Shown here piece after piece: positions 32,462-40,024 of a stretch of DNA of 42,211 nucleotides (its first letter is position 1; the number at the start of each line of letters is the position of its first letter). The position numbers and the translations under genes were made by a program. Below the pieces are notes generated by a model. The model worked only from the letters and a program-made list of their open reading frames with translations. It was not told the DNA's origin and did not search any database. This DNA is from Ilumatobacter sp. (GTDB lineage Bacteria > Actinomycetota > Acidimicrobiia > Acidimicrobiales > Ilumatobacteraceae), in NCBI GenBank assembly GCA_013002175.1, contig JABDKP010000089.1:1-42211 (forward strand), read 5' to 3'.

Positions 32462-33360
32462 CGTTCGATCTCCAGGCAGCGGCGCGGCACGCTCAGCAGG
32501 CAGTACAGGCCGTAGACGATCAGGCCGACTGCGGTGCCCGCAACGAGCATCGTGCCGAGGTCGGTCGTGGCCGCCTGCCGGAGGGCACGGTCGAAGCCCC
32601 GCGCGTCGGATGCGTCGAACCTGACCGCGGCTCGGGTGACGAAGAATCCGACGAGCACGGTCACGACGCCGCGGCCGAGCCAGCCGAGCACCCCGGCCAC
32701 GAGGACGACACGTCCGTAGTGGTCGTTCGAGTTCCAGCGTTCGCCGACGTCGTCGAGGTCATCGGTGAAGGACCGCAGCGCGCCCTTGCGGACGATGAAG
32801 TACATGCCCACGCCGATGACGACGAGCCCGCCGACGCCGAGCAGCACGCGGGTCCAGCCGGTCTCCAGCAGCGTGCGCGAGAGTTGCTCGATCGTGTTGC
32901 CATCCGCTGGCGGCGTGTCGCGCATGGCGGCGGTGAGCGCCGTCCAGGACAGGGTGAAATAGAACACTGCGGAAAAGGTGTAGCCGAGACGGTCGAGCCA
33001 GTGCGACAGGTCGGTGCCGGCGATCAACGCCACCGTCAGCAGACGCCACGCGACGTAGAGCAGGAGCCCGGCGCCGAGCACCACGAGGAGGGCGCGACCG
33101 CCGGGCCGCTCCATCACGCGCTGCAGGGCGCCCTCGGGTGAGGCGCTCTCGCCGGTCGACTGCTGGCGGGCGATCGCCAGCGCGGTGATGCCCATCAGCG
33201 TGTAGACGAGGCCTTTCGAGATCCAGCCGAGACGGGTGACGTACTCGAGCCACGGTGTCGACGCCACGACGTCCTCGGTGCGCTCCGCGACGTCGGTGAT
33301 CGTCGAGTCGGTGTCGGCGAGACCCGGCGATGCGTCGGGCGGATGGTCGAGTGCTACCAC
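32458..33360 (-). CDS. DUF1206 membrane protein
   Basis: A 300-residue membrane protein of the DUF1206 family, built of three repeats of paired helices. The repeats start WLEYVTRLGWISKGLVYTLMGI, HWLDRLGYTFSAVFYFTLS and HYGRVVLVAGVLGWLGRGVV, each with a Gly-Arg/Lys-Gly turn. The function of the family is unknown. The start is placed at the GTG at 33360, because the longer TTG start at 33393 lies inside a consensus stress promoter (33370-33395) whose -10 box ends nine bases before this GTG. Translation would then be leaderless. It is the first gene of an operon with a PAP2 phosphatase and a four-helix protein. Confidence 0.88.
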   Translation of the reverse strand: MVALDHPPDASPGLADTDSTITDVAERTEDVVASTPWLEYVTRLGWISKGLVYTLMGITALAIARQQSTGESASPEGALQRVMERPGGRALLVVLGAGLLLYVAWRLLTVALIAGTDLSHWLDRLGYTFSAVFYFTLSWTALTAAMRDTPPADGNTIEQLSRTLLETGWTRVLLGVGGLVVIGVGMYFIVRKGALRSFTDDLDDVGERWNSNDHYGRVVLVAGVLGWLGRGVVTVLVGFFVTRAAVRFDASDARGFDRALRQAATTDLGTMLVAGTAVGLIVYGLYCLLSVPRRCLEIER

Positions 33361-33369
33361 GGTGCGGCG

Positions 33370-33395
33370 ATACCCGTCCCCGGTGCGACCCAAAC
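33370..33395 (-). promoter_or_regulatory. Consensus sigma-B/F-type promoter (GTTT-N16-GGGTAT)
   Basis: On the minus strand GTTT (33395-33392), exactly 16 bases, then GGGTAT (33375-33370), matching the consensus known for mycobacterial SigF and Streptomyces SigB. The -10 box is nine bases from the GTG of the DUF1206 gene and decides its start. Confidence 0.7.
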
Positions 33396-33448
33396 CGCGG
33401 CAGCGGGTGCCAGGAACGCGAGACAGGCACCGTCGATCGGCGCGTATT

Positions 33449-33460
33449 GACAGGCCTGTC
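33449..33460. promoter_or_regulatory. 12-base palindrome GACAGGCCTGTC between divergent genes
   Basis: A perfect palindrome midway between the divergent DUF1206 and PhoD-like genes. It overlaps a TTGACA hexamer (33448-33453). A looser pair, GGTGCC and GGCACC (33406-33411 and 33426-33431), lies nearby and recalls the palindromes of the first 6 kb. It is a possible operator; there is no direct evidence. Confidence 0.35.
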
Positions 33461-33540
33461 CTGCTGGGTCACGATGCGCCCCTCTGACACACGCACCCGA
33501 CTCCGACCCGTCCCGCGGTGCCACGCTGCTGCTGGGGCCG

Positions 33541-35166
33541 ATGCTGCGGTACGTCGGAGAGACGTCGGCGACGATCTGGTGCGAGACCGACCGGTCGTGC
33601 ACGGTCACGATCCTCGGCCGCTCGACGCCGACGTTCAGCGTCCACGGACACCACTACGCGCTGGTCGTCGTCCGCGATCTCGAACCGTGCAGCGTCGTCG
33701 ACTACGAGGTCGAGCTCGACGGCGTCACGTGCTGGCCGCCGACGGACTGGCCGTTCCCATCGAGTTGCATCCGCACGCTCGGCGGGGACGGGCCGACGCG
33801 CATTCTGTTCGGCAGTTGCCGGGCGGCGGCCCCGCACGAGCCGCCGTACTCGCTCGAGCCGGGCCGCGATCCCCGTCAACGGGGCGTCGACGCGTTCCGC
33901 GCCCACGGTGTGCGGATGCGCGACCAGGCGATCGACGACTGGCCGGACCTGATGGTCTTCCTCGGCGACCAGGTCTATGCCGACGACCCGTCGCCCGGCG
34001 TGCGCCGACTGATGCGCCGTCGACGGCGCCGAGGTCGCGAAACCGCCCCGGCGGACATCGCCGCGAACTTCGAGGAGTACGCCGCGCTGTACTGCGAGAG
34101 CTGGACCCCTGATGTCGAGCGCTGGATGTTCTCCGTGCTCCCGTCGACGATGATCTTCGACGACCACGACGTGATCGACGACTGGAACATCTCACGCCGC
34201 TGGGTCGACGAGATCCGGGAGACCCCGTGGTGGGAGCAACACATCATTGCGGCGCTCGTCTCGTACTGGATCTACCAGCACGCGGGCAATCTCTCCCCCG
34301 ACCGCCTCGACGACGAGGCGATGCTGGCCGAGTTGACCGCGGCCGGCGACGGCGCGCCGGTCCTCAGCGAGTGGGCCCGGCGATCCGAGGAGTTCACGCC
34401 CGTCCCCGGTGGGTACCCGTTCAGCTATGTCCGTGACCTCGGTGACACGCGGTTGATCGTCATCGACTCGCGCAACGGCCGGGATCTCGACCCCGGACGA
34501 CGCCGGATGGTCGGCGTCGACGAGTGGGAGTGGATCTGCGACCAGGCTCGTGGGGCGGACGGACACCTCGTGTTGGCGACCTCGCTCCCGATCTTCGTCC
34601 CGGGGGGTGTGCACGGGCTGCAGCAGTGGAACGAACGCCTCTGCGACGGCGCGTGGGGCCGTGGCGCGGCGCGCGCGTCCGAGTGGCTGCGCCGTGCGCT
34701 CGACCTCGAGGACTGGCCGGCCTTCGGTCGGTCGTTCACGGACGTCATCGACCTGTTGACCGAGTTGACCAGCCGGGAGCGGGGATGCGACTCGATCACC
34801 GTGATCGCCGGGGACATCCACTTCTCCTATGTCGCCGAGGTCGACGTACGTGGCGACTCGACGACCCGGGTCCACCAGGTGGTCAGCTCACCGATCCGCA
34901 ACGCACTGCGGCTGCGTGAGCGACTGGTCCTGCGCTTCGCCGTGTCGCGCGTCGGCAGGGCGATCGGTTCGTGGCTCGAGCGGCGCGTCGACCGTGACGT
35001 CCGCACGGCGCGCTGGGAGCTGACCGACGGTCCGCTCTTCAACAACGGCATGGGGCAACTCACGTTCGACGGACCGACTGCCGACCTCGAACTCGAACGC
35101 GCCTCGGCCGACTCCGACGGCGCAGCCACCCTTTCGACGACGATCGCGAAGCGCCTCACCGGTTGA
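33541..35166 (+). CDS. PhoD-like alkaline phosphatase/phosphodiesterase family protein
   Basis: A 541-residue cytoplasmic-type member of the PhoD-like metallophosphatase family. There is an N-terminal fibronectin-like domain (LRYVGETSATIWCETD to about residue 80). The catalytic domain has ILFGSCRAA, LMVFLGDQVYADD, the metal-binding TMIFDDHDVIDDWN, LIVIDSRNGRD and a late VIAGDIHFSYVAEV. No signal peptide is present, unlike secreted PhoD. The start is uncertain: homologous-looking sequence (LLLGP) extends in frame upstream to a stop at 33448, but no ATG, GTG or TTG occurs there, so either the ATG at 33541 or a CTG start is used. It is followed by the PAP2-lipid kinase-PPK2 operon on the same strand. 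Confidence 0.87.
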   Translation: MLRYVGETSATIWCETDRSCTVTILGRSTPTFSVHGHHYALVVVRDLEPCSVVDYEVELDGVTCWPPTDWPFPSSCIRTLGGDGPTRILFGSCRAAAPHEPPYSLEPGRDPRQRGVDAFRAHGVRMRDQAIDDWPDLMVFLGDQVYADDPSPGVRRLMRRRRRRGRETAPADIAANFEEYAALYCESWTPDVERWMFSVLPSTMIFDDHDVIDDWNISRRWVDEIRETPWWEQHIIAALVSYWIYQHAGNLSPDRLDDEAMLAELTAAGDGAPVLSEWARRSEEFTPVPGGYPFSYVRDLGDTRLIVIDSRNGRDLDPGRRRMVGVDEWEWICDQARGADGHLVLATSLPIFVPGGVHGLQQWNERLCDGAWGRGAARASEWLRRALDLEDWPAFGRSFTDVIDLLTELTSRERGCDSITVIAGDIHFSYVAEVDVRGDSTTRVHQVVSSPIRNALRLRERLVLRFAVSRVGRAIGSWLERRVDRDVRTARWELTDGPLFNNGMGQLTFDGPTADLELERASADSDGAATLSTTIAKRLTG

Positions 35167-35193
35167 CCCCGCCAGTCGGTCATCGCCGCGGAC

Positions 35194-35219
35194 GTTTGGT
35201 CACGGACGGCGAGGGGTAC
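35194..35219 (+). promoter_or_regulatory. Consensus sigma-B/F-type promoter (GTTT-N16-GGGTAC)
   Basis: GTTT (35194-35197), exactly 16 bases, then GGGTAC (35214-35219), 40 bases before the GTG of the PAP2 gene, leaving a leader of about 34 bases with GAGGAG. It should drive the PAP2-lipid kinase-PPK2 operon. Confidence 0.7.
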
Positions 35220-35259
35220 CGCTCGGCCCACGATTCCCGACCAACCGTGAGGAGCCGCA

Positions 35260-36042
35260 GTGACCGCTGCGAAAGACAAGTGGTGGAAGACGACGTGGTG
35301 CGTCCACCGCCACGACCTGCTGCTGCTCGTCGGGGCGCTGGTGGCAGTCGTCGCCGGCGGCGCACTGGTCGGCTTCGCGCTGACCGACTGGACCGCACCG
35401 AGCGCGCTGACCCGGCTCGACGAACGGCTGGCCGACTGGTTCGTCGACATCCGCACGCCGTCCCGCACCGACCTCGCGACGTTGGGCGCCTTCCCCGCCG
35501 ACACCCCTGTCAAGATCACGATCACCGCGATCGTCGTCGGCCTGATGCTGTGGCGGTGGCGGCGCTGGCACGAAGCGCTGTTCATCGCCCTCACGCTGAT
35601 CTTCGAGGCCATGGCGTTCATCACGATCACGGCGATCGTCGGCCGGCCCCGCCCCGACGTCGACCGTCTGCTCGACTCGCCGGTCAACTCCAGCTTCCCG
35701 TCCGGGCACGTGGCGGCTGCGACGGTGTACGCGGCATTCGCGATCGTCGTGTTCTGGCGGACGCGGGCCGTCTGGGCCCGGGCGCTGGCCGTCGCAGTCG
35801 CTGCGACGATCCCTGTCGCGGTCGGCCTCGCCCGGATGTACCAGGGGATGCACTTCTTCAGCGACGTCGTCGCCGGCGTCGTGCTCGGAGCGGTGTCGCT
35901 GGTCGTCTGTCGGCTGATCCTCGGTCACCCCGATCGGCCGATCCCGGACGTCGGCGATCCGGCTCGCGAGGCATCCACGTCCGACGTCGCCGCGATCGAC
36001 TTCGCCCATGCCGGCGTGGTCGGCGAACGGGTGTCGCCATGA
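35260..36042 (+). CDS. PAP2-superfamily membrane phosphatase
   Basis: A 260-residue membrane phosphatase. Motifs are IVGRPRPDVD (C1, with the leading Lys not evident), SSFPSGHVAAAT (C2) and ARMYQGMHFFSDVVAG (C3). About six membrane helices are present, the first at residues 19-42, and the C-terminus (about 225-260) is soluble. The start is the GTG at 35260 with GAGGAG seven bases upstream. Its stop overlaps the start of the lipid kinase gene by ATGA. A phosphatase and a kinase translated together suggest control of a lipid phosphate pool, or undecaprenyl phosphate recycling. Stress induction is suggested by the promoter at 35194-35219. Confidence 0.92.
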   Translation: MTAAKDKWWKTTWCVHRHDLLLLVGALVAVVAGGALVGFALTDWTAPSALTRLDERLADWFVDIRTPSRTDLATLGAFPADTPVKITITAIVVGLMLWRWRRWHEALFIALTLIFEAMAFITITAIVGRPRPDVDRLLDSPVNSSFPSGHVAAATVYAAFAIVVFWRTRAVWARALAVAVAATIPVAVGLARMYQGMHFFSDVVAGVVLGAVSLVVCRLILGHPDRPIPDVGDPAREASTSDVAAIDFAHAGVVGERVSP

Positions 36043-36962
36043 GTCGGCCACGCACCGTTGCGATCTGGAACCCGGCCAGTGGCAACGCGCCCGATGAGCA
36101 GAAGCTCCGCGACGCACTCGGCGAGCACACCGAGCTCGTCCCGACCACCGAGGACGACCCCGGCCCCGGTCAGGCCACCGAGGCCGTGGACCAGCAGGCC
36201 GAGATCGTCGTGGCGTGCGGCGGCGACGGCACCGTCCGCGCGTGCCTCGATCCACTCGCCGGCACCAACACCTCGCTGGCCGTCGTGCCGCTCGGCACCG
36301 GCAACCTGCTCGCCGCGAACATCGGCGTGCCGTCCGGATTCGACGCCGCCGCCGGCATCGGGCTGGGGCCACGTCGCACGATCGACCTCGGACGGATCAA
36401 CGGCGAGGCGTTCGCCGTGATGGCGGGGACGGGATTCGACGCGATGATGATCCGCGACGCGAGTTCGTCACTGAAGTCGAAGATCGGATCGCTCGCCTAT
36501 GTCGTCTCCGGCGCCCGGCATCTGCGGTCGAGCCTGGTTCCGACCACGGTGACGATCGACGACGAGCCGTTCTTCGACGGCCGCACATCGATGGTCCTCG
36601 TCGGCAACTTCGGCACGATCACCGGTGGGATCGACGTCTTTCCCGACGCACTCCCCGACGACGGCCTGCTCGACGTCGCCGTCGTGTCGGCGTCCACGTG
36701 GCGCGAATGGGCGGCGGTCGCACGGCGCCTGCTGCGCAACGAGCCACTCCCGCTCGACCTCGCCCGCCGCGCTCGGGGTCGCAAGGTCGTCATCGACCAC
36801 GCCCGGCCCCGCGCCTACGAACTCGACGGCGAGGACCGCGACCCCGCCACCCACCTCGAGATCGAGGTGCAGCCCGGCGCTCTGACCGTGCACCAGCACG
36901 ACTCGCGCCGAGGCGAGGCGCCCACGAAGGCACGCCCGACTGACCGAGGCGTCCGCACATGA
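36039..36962 (+). CDS. Diacylglycerol kinase catalytic-domain lipid kinase
   Basis: A 307-residue soluble lipid kinase of the DAGK_cat (DgkB/YegS) family. Nucleotide-binding motifs are WNPASGN near the start, ACGGDGTV (about 60-66) and VVPLGTGNLLAANIG (about 82-96). The second domain has GTGFDAMMIRDASSSLKSKIGSLAYVVSGARHL and GNFGTITGGIDVFPDALPDDGLLDV. It phosphorylates diacylglycerol or a related lipid alcohol. It is translationally coupled on both sides by ATGA overlaps (PAP2 upstream, PPK2 downstream). The C-terminal ~20 residues are basic and look disordered. Confidence 0.93.
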   Translation: MSRPRTVAIWNPASGNAPDEQKLRDALGEHTELVPTTEDDPGPGQATEAVDQQAEIVVACGGDGTVRACLDPLAGTNTSLAVVPLGTGNLLAANIGVPSGFDAAAGIGLGPRRTIDLGRINGEAFAVMAGTGFDAMMIRDASSSLKSKIGSLAYVVSGARHLRSSLVPTTVTIDDEPFFDGRTSMVLVGNFGTITGGIDVFPDALPDDGLLDVAVVSASTWREWAAVARRLLRNEPLPLDLARRARGRKVVIDHARPRAYELDGEDRDPATHLEIEVQPGALTVHQHDSRRGEAPTKARPTDRGVRT

Positions 36963-37801
36963 TCGACATCACCGAACTCCGCGATGAGCTGCGGGCGCGG
37001 CCCTCCGACGGTGCGGTCAACCTCGCCGGGTACCCGACGGACGCAACGCCCTTCGTCGACTCCGAGTCCGACGCCGTCGACGAGCTGGAGGACGACCTTC
37101 ACGACGCATTGTTCGACCGGCACGAGCTGCTGTTCGCCGAGGAGGAGCGGTCCGTGCTGCTCGTCCTCCAGGGGCTCGACGCGTCCGGCAAGAACGGCAC
37201 GATCAAACACGTCGTGATCGCGATGAACCCCGCCGGCGTGCGCGTCGCCTCGTTCGCGGAACCGACCGAGGAGGAACAGCAGCACGAATTCCTGTGGCGC
37301 TATCGGAACGAGCTCCCCGCTCCCGGTCAGCTGGGCGTGTTCAACCGCTCGCACTACGAGGATCTGATCGTGCCGAGCGTGACCGGCGAGCTGTCCGACA
37401 ACGAGATCGCTGAGCGGATCGACGCGGTCAATGCCTTCGAGTCCGAGCTGGCCGCCGACGGGACGACAATCATCAAGTGCCTGCTGCACATCTCCTTCGA
37501 CGAGCAGCGCGAACGGTTTCTGCGCCGTCTGCGCCGTGACGACAAGCGCTGGAAGTTCTCGGTGTCGGACCTGGAGACCCGTCGCCAGTGGGACGAGTTC
37601 CAGGCGGCGTACGGCGAGGTCGTCGGCGCAACGACATCCGAGCACGCGCCCTGGTACGTCATCCCGGCCGACAAGAAGTGGTATCGCAACTGGGCGATCG
37701 CCCAGCTGATCATCGGCACGATCGATGCGATGGCCCCGGCGTACCCGCAGCCCGATCTCGACATCGACGCGCTACGCGACGCCCTCGCCGCGCCGAACTG
37801 A
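36959..37801 (+). CDS. Polyphosphate kinase 2 family (PPK2) phosphotransferase
   Basis: A 280-residue polyphosphate:nucleotide phosphotransferase. Walker A is LQGLDASGKNGT (about 70-81), followed by AGVRVASFAEPTEEEQQHEFLWR, the Walker B-like VFNRSHYED (127-135), a lid with LRRLRRDDKRWKFS, and SEHAPWYVIPADKKWYRNWAIA near the end, all diagnostic of PPK2. It uses polyphosphate to phosphorylate ADP, GDP or AMP, or the reverse; the subclass is not certain (single-domain, class I or III-like). The ATG overlaps the lipid kinase stop (ATGA). The operon, with its stress-type promoter, would supply nucleotide triphosphates from polyphosphate when energy is low. Confidence 0.94.
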   Translation: MIDITELRDELRARPSDGAVNLAGYPTDATPFVDSESDAVDELEDDLHDALFDRHELLFAEEERSVLLVLQGLDASGKNGTIKHVVIAMNPAGVRVASFAEPTEEEQQHEFLWRYRNELPAPGQLGVFNRSHYEDLIVPSVTGELSDNEIAERIDAVNAFESELAADGTTIIKCLLHISFDEQRERFLRRLRRDDKRWKFSVSDLETRRQWDEFQAAYGEVVGATTSEHAPWYVIPADKKWYRNWAIAQLIIGTIDAMAPAYPQPDLDIDALRDALAAPN

Positions 37802-37810
37802 CACCGGTTC

Positions 37811-38194
37811 TCAGTCGCTCGACGTGCGATCGGCGAGCCGCTGCGAGAGCCGCTGCAGACGGTCGGCGACCGCACCCAGACCCGACGCCAGGCTGGTGGT
37901 CACGCGGTCGACCGCAGCCGACGCTGATGTGGCGACGGTCTCCGACCACGGCCGTTCGCCGCTGTCGTCGCCCTCGTCTCCGGCCTCGGCGCTGCCTTTC
38001 GACGTCCGCAGGCCGAGCTTGGCGGCGAAGGCGGCGAGGTCCGGCTTGTCCGACGGATGCTCGTCGGCGGTCTCGTCCGGCTGGTCGGGGAAGTCCTCAC
38101 CGATCGCGGGACTGGGCGTGGGGTTGGCCATTTCGCGGACCGGGCCCTGAGAGGGGTGACCGCCGGCTTGGATCCGAAGGTGGTGACGTGCCAT
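37811..38194 (-). CDS. Small hypothetical protein (stress-type promoter)
   Basis: A 127-residue protein that I do not recognise. An N-terminal basic part (MARHHLRIQAGGHPSQ) leads into an acidic, disordered-looking stretch (GEDFPDQPDETADEHPSDKPD). A C-terminal amphipathic helix follows (SASAAVDRVTTSLASGLGAVADRLQRLSQRLADR), a likely coiled coil or membrane-associating helix. The start at 38194 is chosen because a GGGTAC box of a stress-type promoter ends nine bases before this ATG, implying leaderless translation; an internal ATG at 38131 is the alternative. It is convergent with PPK2, nine bases apart. Confidence 0.68.
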   Translation of the reverse strand: MARHHLRIQAGGHPSQGPVREMANPTPSPAIGEDFPDQPDETADEHPSDKPDLAAFAAKLGLRTSKGSAEAGDEGDDSGERPWSETVATSASAAVDRVTTSLASGLGAVADRLQRLSQRLADRTSSD

Positions 38195-38203
38195 TGCGTC
38201 GGT

Positions 38204-38229
38204 GTACCCGTGCCCGCGCCGGATCAATC
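38204..38229 (-). promoter_or_regulatory. Sigma-B/F-type promoter (GATT-N16-GGGTAC)
   Basis: On the minus strand GATT (38229-38226), 16 bases, then GGGTAC (38209-38204), nine bases before the ATG at 38194. It overlaps the stop codon of the 58-residue ORF upstream. Confidence 0.6.
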
Positions 38230-38400
38230 ATCCGTGTCTCGACCGTGCACCTCGGACACCGTCGGCGGGTCGTCGTCGAGGGGTTGATCGCCTGGCATGT
38301 TCGCCGGTGTGTCGACGAGCTCGCCCGGCATGCCTTCGTCACCGCACGGATGGTGCAGGCGCGGATCGTCGATGTCGTCACTGCTCACTTCGGGGTCCAT
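38224..38400 (-). CDS. 58-residue acidic small protein
   Basis: A short ORF that begins MDPEVSSDDIDDPRLHH and ends VSEVHGRDTDD; about a third of its residues are Asp or Glu. Codon third positions are mostly G or C, as in real genes here. Ten bases before the ATG is the GGGTAC box of a stress-type promoter (38411-38436), so the message would be nearly leaderless, which explains the absence of a ribosome site. No family is recognised. It lies alone in what would otherwise be about 280 empty bases between DUF421 and the small gene at 37811. It could be a small stress protein or a non-coding transcript. Confidence 0.45.
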   Translation of the reverse strand: MDPEVSSDDIDDPRLHHPCGDEGMPGELVDTPANMPGDQPLDDDPPTVSEVHGRDTDD

Positions 38401-38410
38401 GCCACGAGCC

Positions 38411-38436
38411 GTACCCGAGGCGGGCCGATCTCAAGC
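38411..38436 (-). promoter_or_regulatory. Sigma-B/F-type promoter (GCTT-N16-GGGTAC)
   Basis: On the minus strand GCTT (38436-38433), 16 bases, then GGGTAC (38416-38411), ten bases before the ATG of the 58-residue ORF. Confidence 0.5.
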
Positions 38437-38476
38437 ATGATGTCTCAACAGAACGACGTTGCGACCCGCACTCAGC

Positions 38477-39004
38477 TCAGCGCGACGCCCTGGCGTCCTT
38501 GACATCGCGCAGCAGGTCGTCGGCGAGCGGGCCGTCACCGTGCAGCACGCTGACGTCGCCGGTCGTCTCCAGGACGACCGCGCTCACCTGTGACAGTTCG
38601 GTCACGTTGGCGGCGCGCAGCTTGGCGAGCACGTCGTTCTCGGTGACGCGGCTGCGATGCAACGCGTGCTCGATGAACTCGCCGTCACGCATCAGCAACA
38701 GCGGTTGGTTGTCGATCCGTCCGGCAAGGAACGAGCGCTGCCTGAGCAGGGCGATCACGGCCTGCGCGGTGAGCAGCGTGCCGACTGCGATGGCCCCGTT
38801 CGCGAGCGACGTCGACGTGGCCGCCACACTCGCCAGGATCGAGCCGATCGCGACGGTCACGGCGAAGTCGAAACTCGACATCTTCGACAGCGAGCGCAGG
38901 CCGGTGATACGGATTGCAGCGATCACGACGATGAGCGCAGCGATCGACGAGAGCACCAGCAGCCAGGCGGCCGACCACGACGTCCACAACCAATCAGCGG
39001 CCAT
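38477..39004 (-). CDS. DUF421/YetF-like membrane protein
   Basis: A 175-residue protein. Two or three membrane helices fill the first 85 residues (AAWLLVLSSIAALIVVIAAIRITGLRSLSKMSSFDFAVTVAIGSILASV; GAIAVGTLLTAQAVIALL). The DUF421 cytoplasmic part follows: DNQPLLLMRDGEFIEHALHRSRVTENDVLAKLRAANVTELSQVSAVVLETTGDVSVL. The RSLSKMSSFDFAVTVAIGS segment is the family signature. In Bacillus, YetF/YdfR-type proteins are spore or stress membrane proteins of unclear activity. The ATG at 39004 has GGAG nine bases upstream. A degenerate stress-type promoter lies at 39055-39080. Confidence 0.9.
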   Translation of the reverse strand: MAADWLWTSWSAAWLLVLSSIAALIVVIAAIRITGLRSLSKMSSFDFAVTVAIGSILASVAATSTSLANGAIAVGTLLTAQAVIALLRQRSFLAGRIDNQPLLLMRDGEFIEHALHRSRVTENDVLAKLRAANVTELSQVSAVVLETTGDVSVLHGDGPLADDLLRDVKDARASR

Positions 39005-39054
39005 CACTGCGCTCCAGGTTCGAACATCGGCGAATTCGGCGTCATCGCCCCGGC

Positions 39055-39080
39055 CTACCCGCCGGGCCGCCCGCCCACAC
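39055..39080 (-). promoter_or_regulatory. Degenerate sigma-B/F-like promoter (GTGT-N16-GGGTAG)
   Basis: On the minus strand, with one mismatch in the -10 box, about 50 bases before the DUF421 start and abutting the nei stop codon. Listed because of its company; weak alone. Confidence 0.25.
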
Positions 39081-39866
39081 CTACGCCGGCTTCGGCTGGC
39101 AGGTCGGGCACCAGTAGCTGCTGCGTTCGGTCAGGTCACCGGCTGGTGAGAACTGGATCGCGTTGTCGCAGCGGCGGCACCCCAGCCGGTGCCGGCCGTA
39201 GACATAGGTCCGGCCCCCGTCGCGCCCCCCGGTGGTGACTCGGAACGGTCGCGCCCGATTCGCGACCAGCTGACGGTGTGCGATCGACCAGAGCCGCTCC
39301 AGGTCCTCGTCGCTGACACCGGCCACGCGCTCGAACGGATGGAGGCCGGCGACGAACAGCGCTTCGCTCTTGAACACGTTGCCGACACCGGCCGCGACCC
39401 GCTGATCGAGGAGCAGCTGCGCCAGCGTCCGGTCGCCATCGGTCTGCCGGCTCCGGCGAACGACATCGGCGATGTCGACCTCGTCGTCGCTGAGGTCGGG
39501 GCCGAGCGCGTCGACCGGCGAGGTGCCGACGTCGGCGATGTGCGTGCTGATCTCCGGCGCCGCGAAACAGAGGCCACGCCCGGCATCGGTCTCGATCATC
39601 ACCCGCAGCCGGGGGTCGCGTGGCACGGGCCGGTCGAGGCCGGTCGCCCGCCAGGTGCCCGACATACCGAGGTGGGTATGGAGCACGAGGCGGCGATCGA
39701 ACTCGATCAGGAGGTACTTCCCCACCGCGTCGACCCGATGGATGCGGTCACCGACACGCGGCCGATACCCGCGCAGCTTGCGGAACCAGAGGTCGGTGAC
39801 GACGCGGCCTTCCAGCACGGGCGTCAGGGCTTCCGCCGCCCGGCGCAGCGTGTCACCCTCGGGCAT
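39081..39866 (-). CDS. nei: Endonuclease VIII-type DNA glycosylase (Nei)
   Basis: A 261-residue Fpg/Nei-family base-excision repair enzyme. It begins MPEGDTLRRAAEAL, in which Pro2 is the Schiff-base nucleophile and Glu3 the general acid. The PEGDT form is typical of Nei rather than Fpg (PELPEV). The helix-two-turn-helix region has LLDQRVAAGVGNVFKSEALF, and the zinc finger is CRRCDNAIQFS...YWCPTC with four Cys. It removes oxidised pyrimidines and nicks the strand. The ATG at 39866 is fixed by the catalytic N-terminus; reading from 39899 would displace Pro2. The ribosome site is weak. Confidence 0.95.
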   Translation of the reverse strand: MPEGDTLRRAAEALTPVLEGRVVTDLWFRKLRGYRPRVGDRIHRVDAVGKYLLIEFDRRLVLHTHLGMSGTWRATGLDRPVPRDPRLRVMIETDAGRGLCFAAPEISTHIADVGTSPVDALGPDLSDDEVDIADVVRRSRQTDGDRTLAQLLLDQRVAAGVGNVFKSEALFVAGLHPFERVAGVSDEDLERLWSIAHRQLVANRARPFRVTTGGRDGGRTYVYGRHRLGCRRCDNAIQFSPAGDLTERSSYWCPTCQPKPA

Positions 39867-39940
39867 CGCAGCGCCCGTGTTGCATCGGATCGATCTCACT
39901 CATGGAAGGCAGACCACTCTCGCATGTGCCCGGACGCGAA

Positions 39941-39975
39941 CCAGCGGTGACCGGCGCGGTTCCGGCCACCGCTGG
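39941..39975 (-). terminator. Hairpin terminator after the DUF2383 gene
   Basis: Arms CCAGCGGTG and CACCGCTGG (9 bases, perfect) with an inner CCGG pair, about 50 bases beyond the stop codon of the DUF2383 gene on the minus strand and before nei. There is no U-tract. Confidence 0.55.
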
Positions 39976-40024
39976 AGAGGTGGGAACACGGGCGTCACGG
40001 CGCGGGCCGGGACGCGTGTTGTGT

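Noticed and set aside
33361-33393. TTG start at 33393 for the DUF1206 gene
   Set aside because: It lies within the -35 region of a consensus stress-type promoter; the GTG at 33360 fits the promoter as a leaderless start.
35163-36962. 599-residue plus-strand fusion of a basic N-terminus to the lipid kinase
   Set aside because: The first ~290 residues are an Arg-rich shadow of the PAP2 gene in another frame; the kinase starts at the ATG at 36039, overlapping the PAP2 stop.
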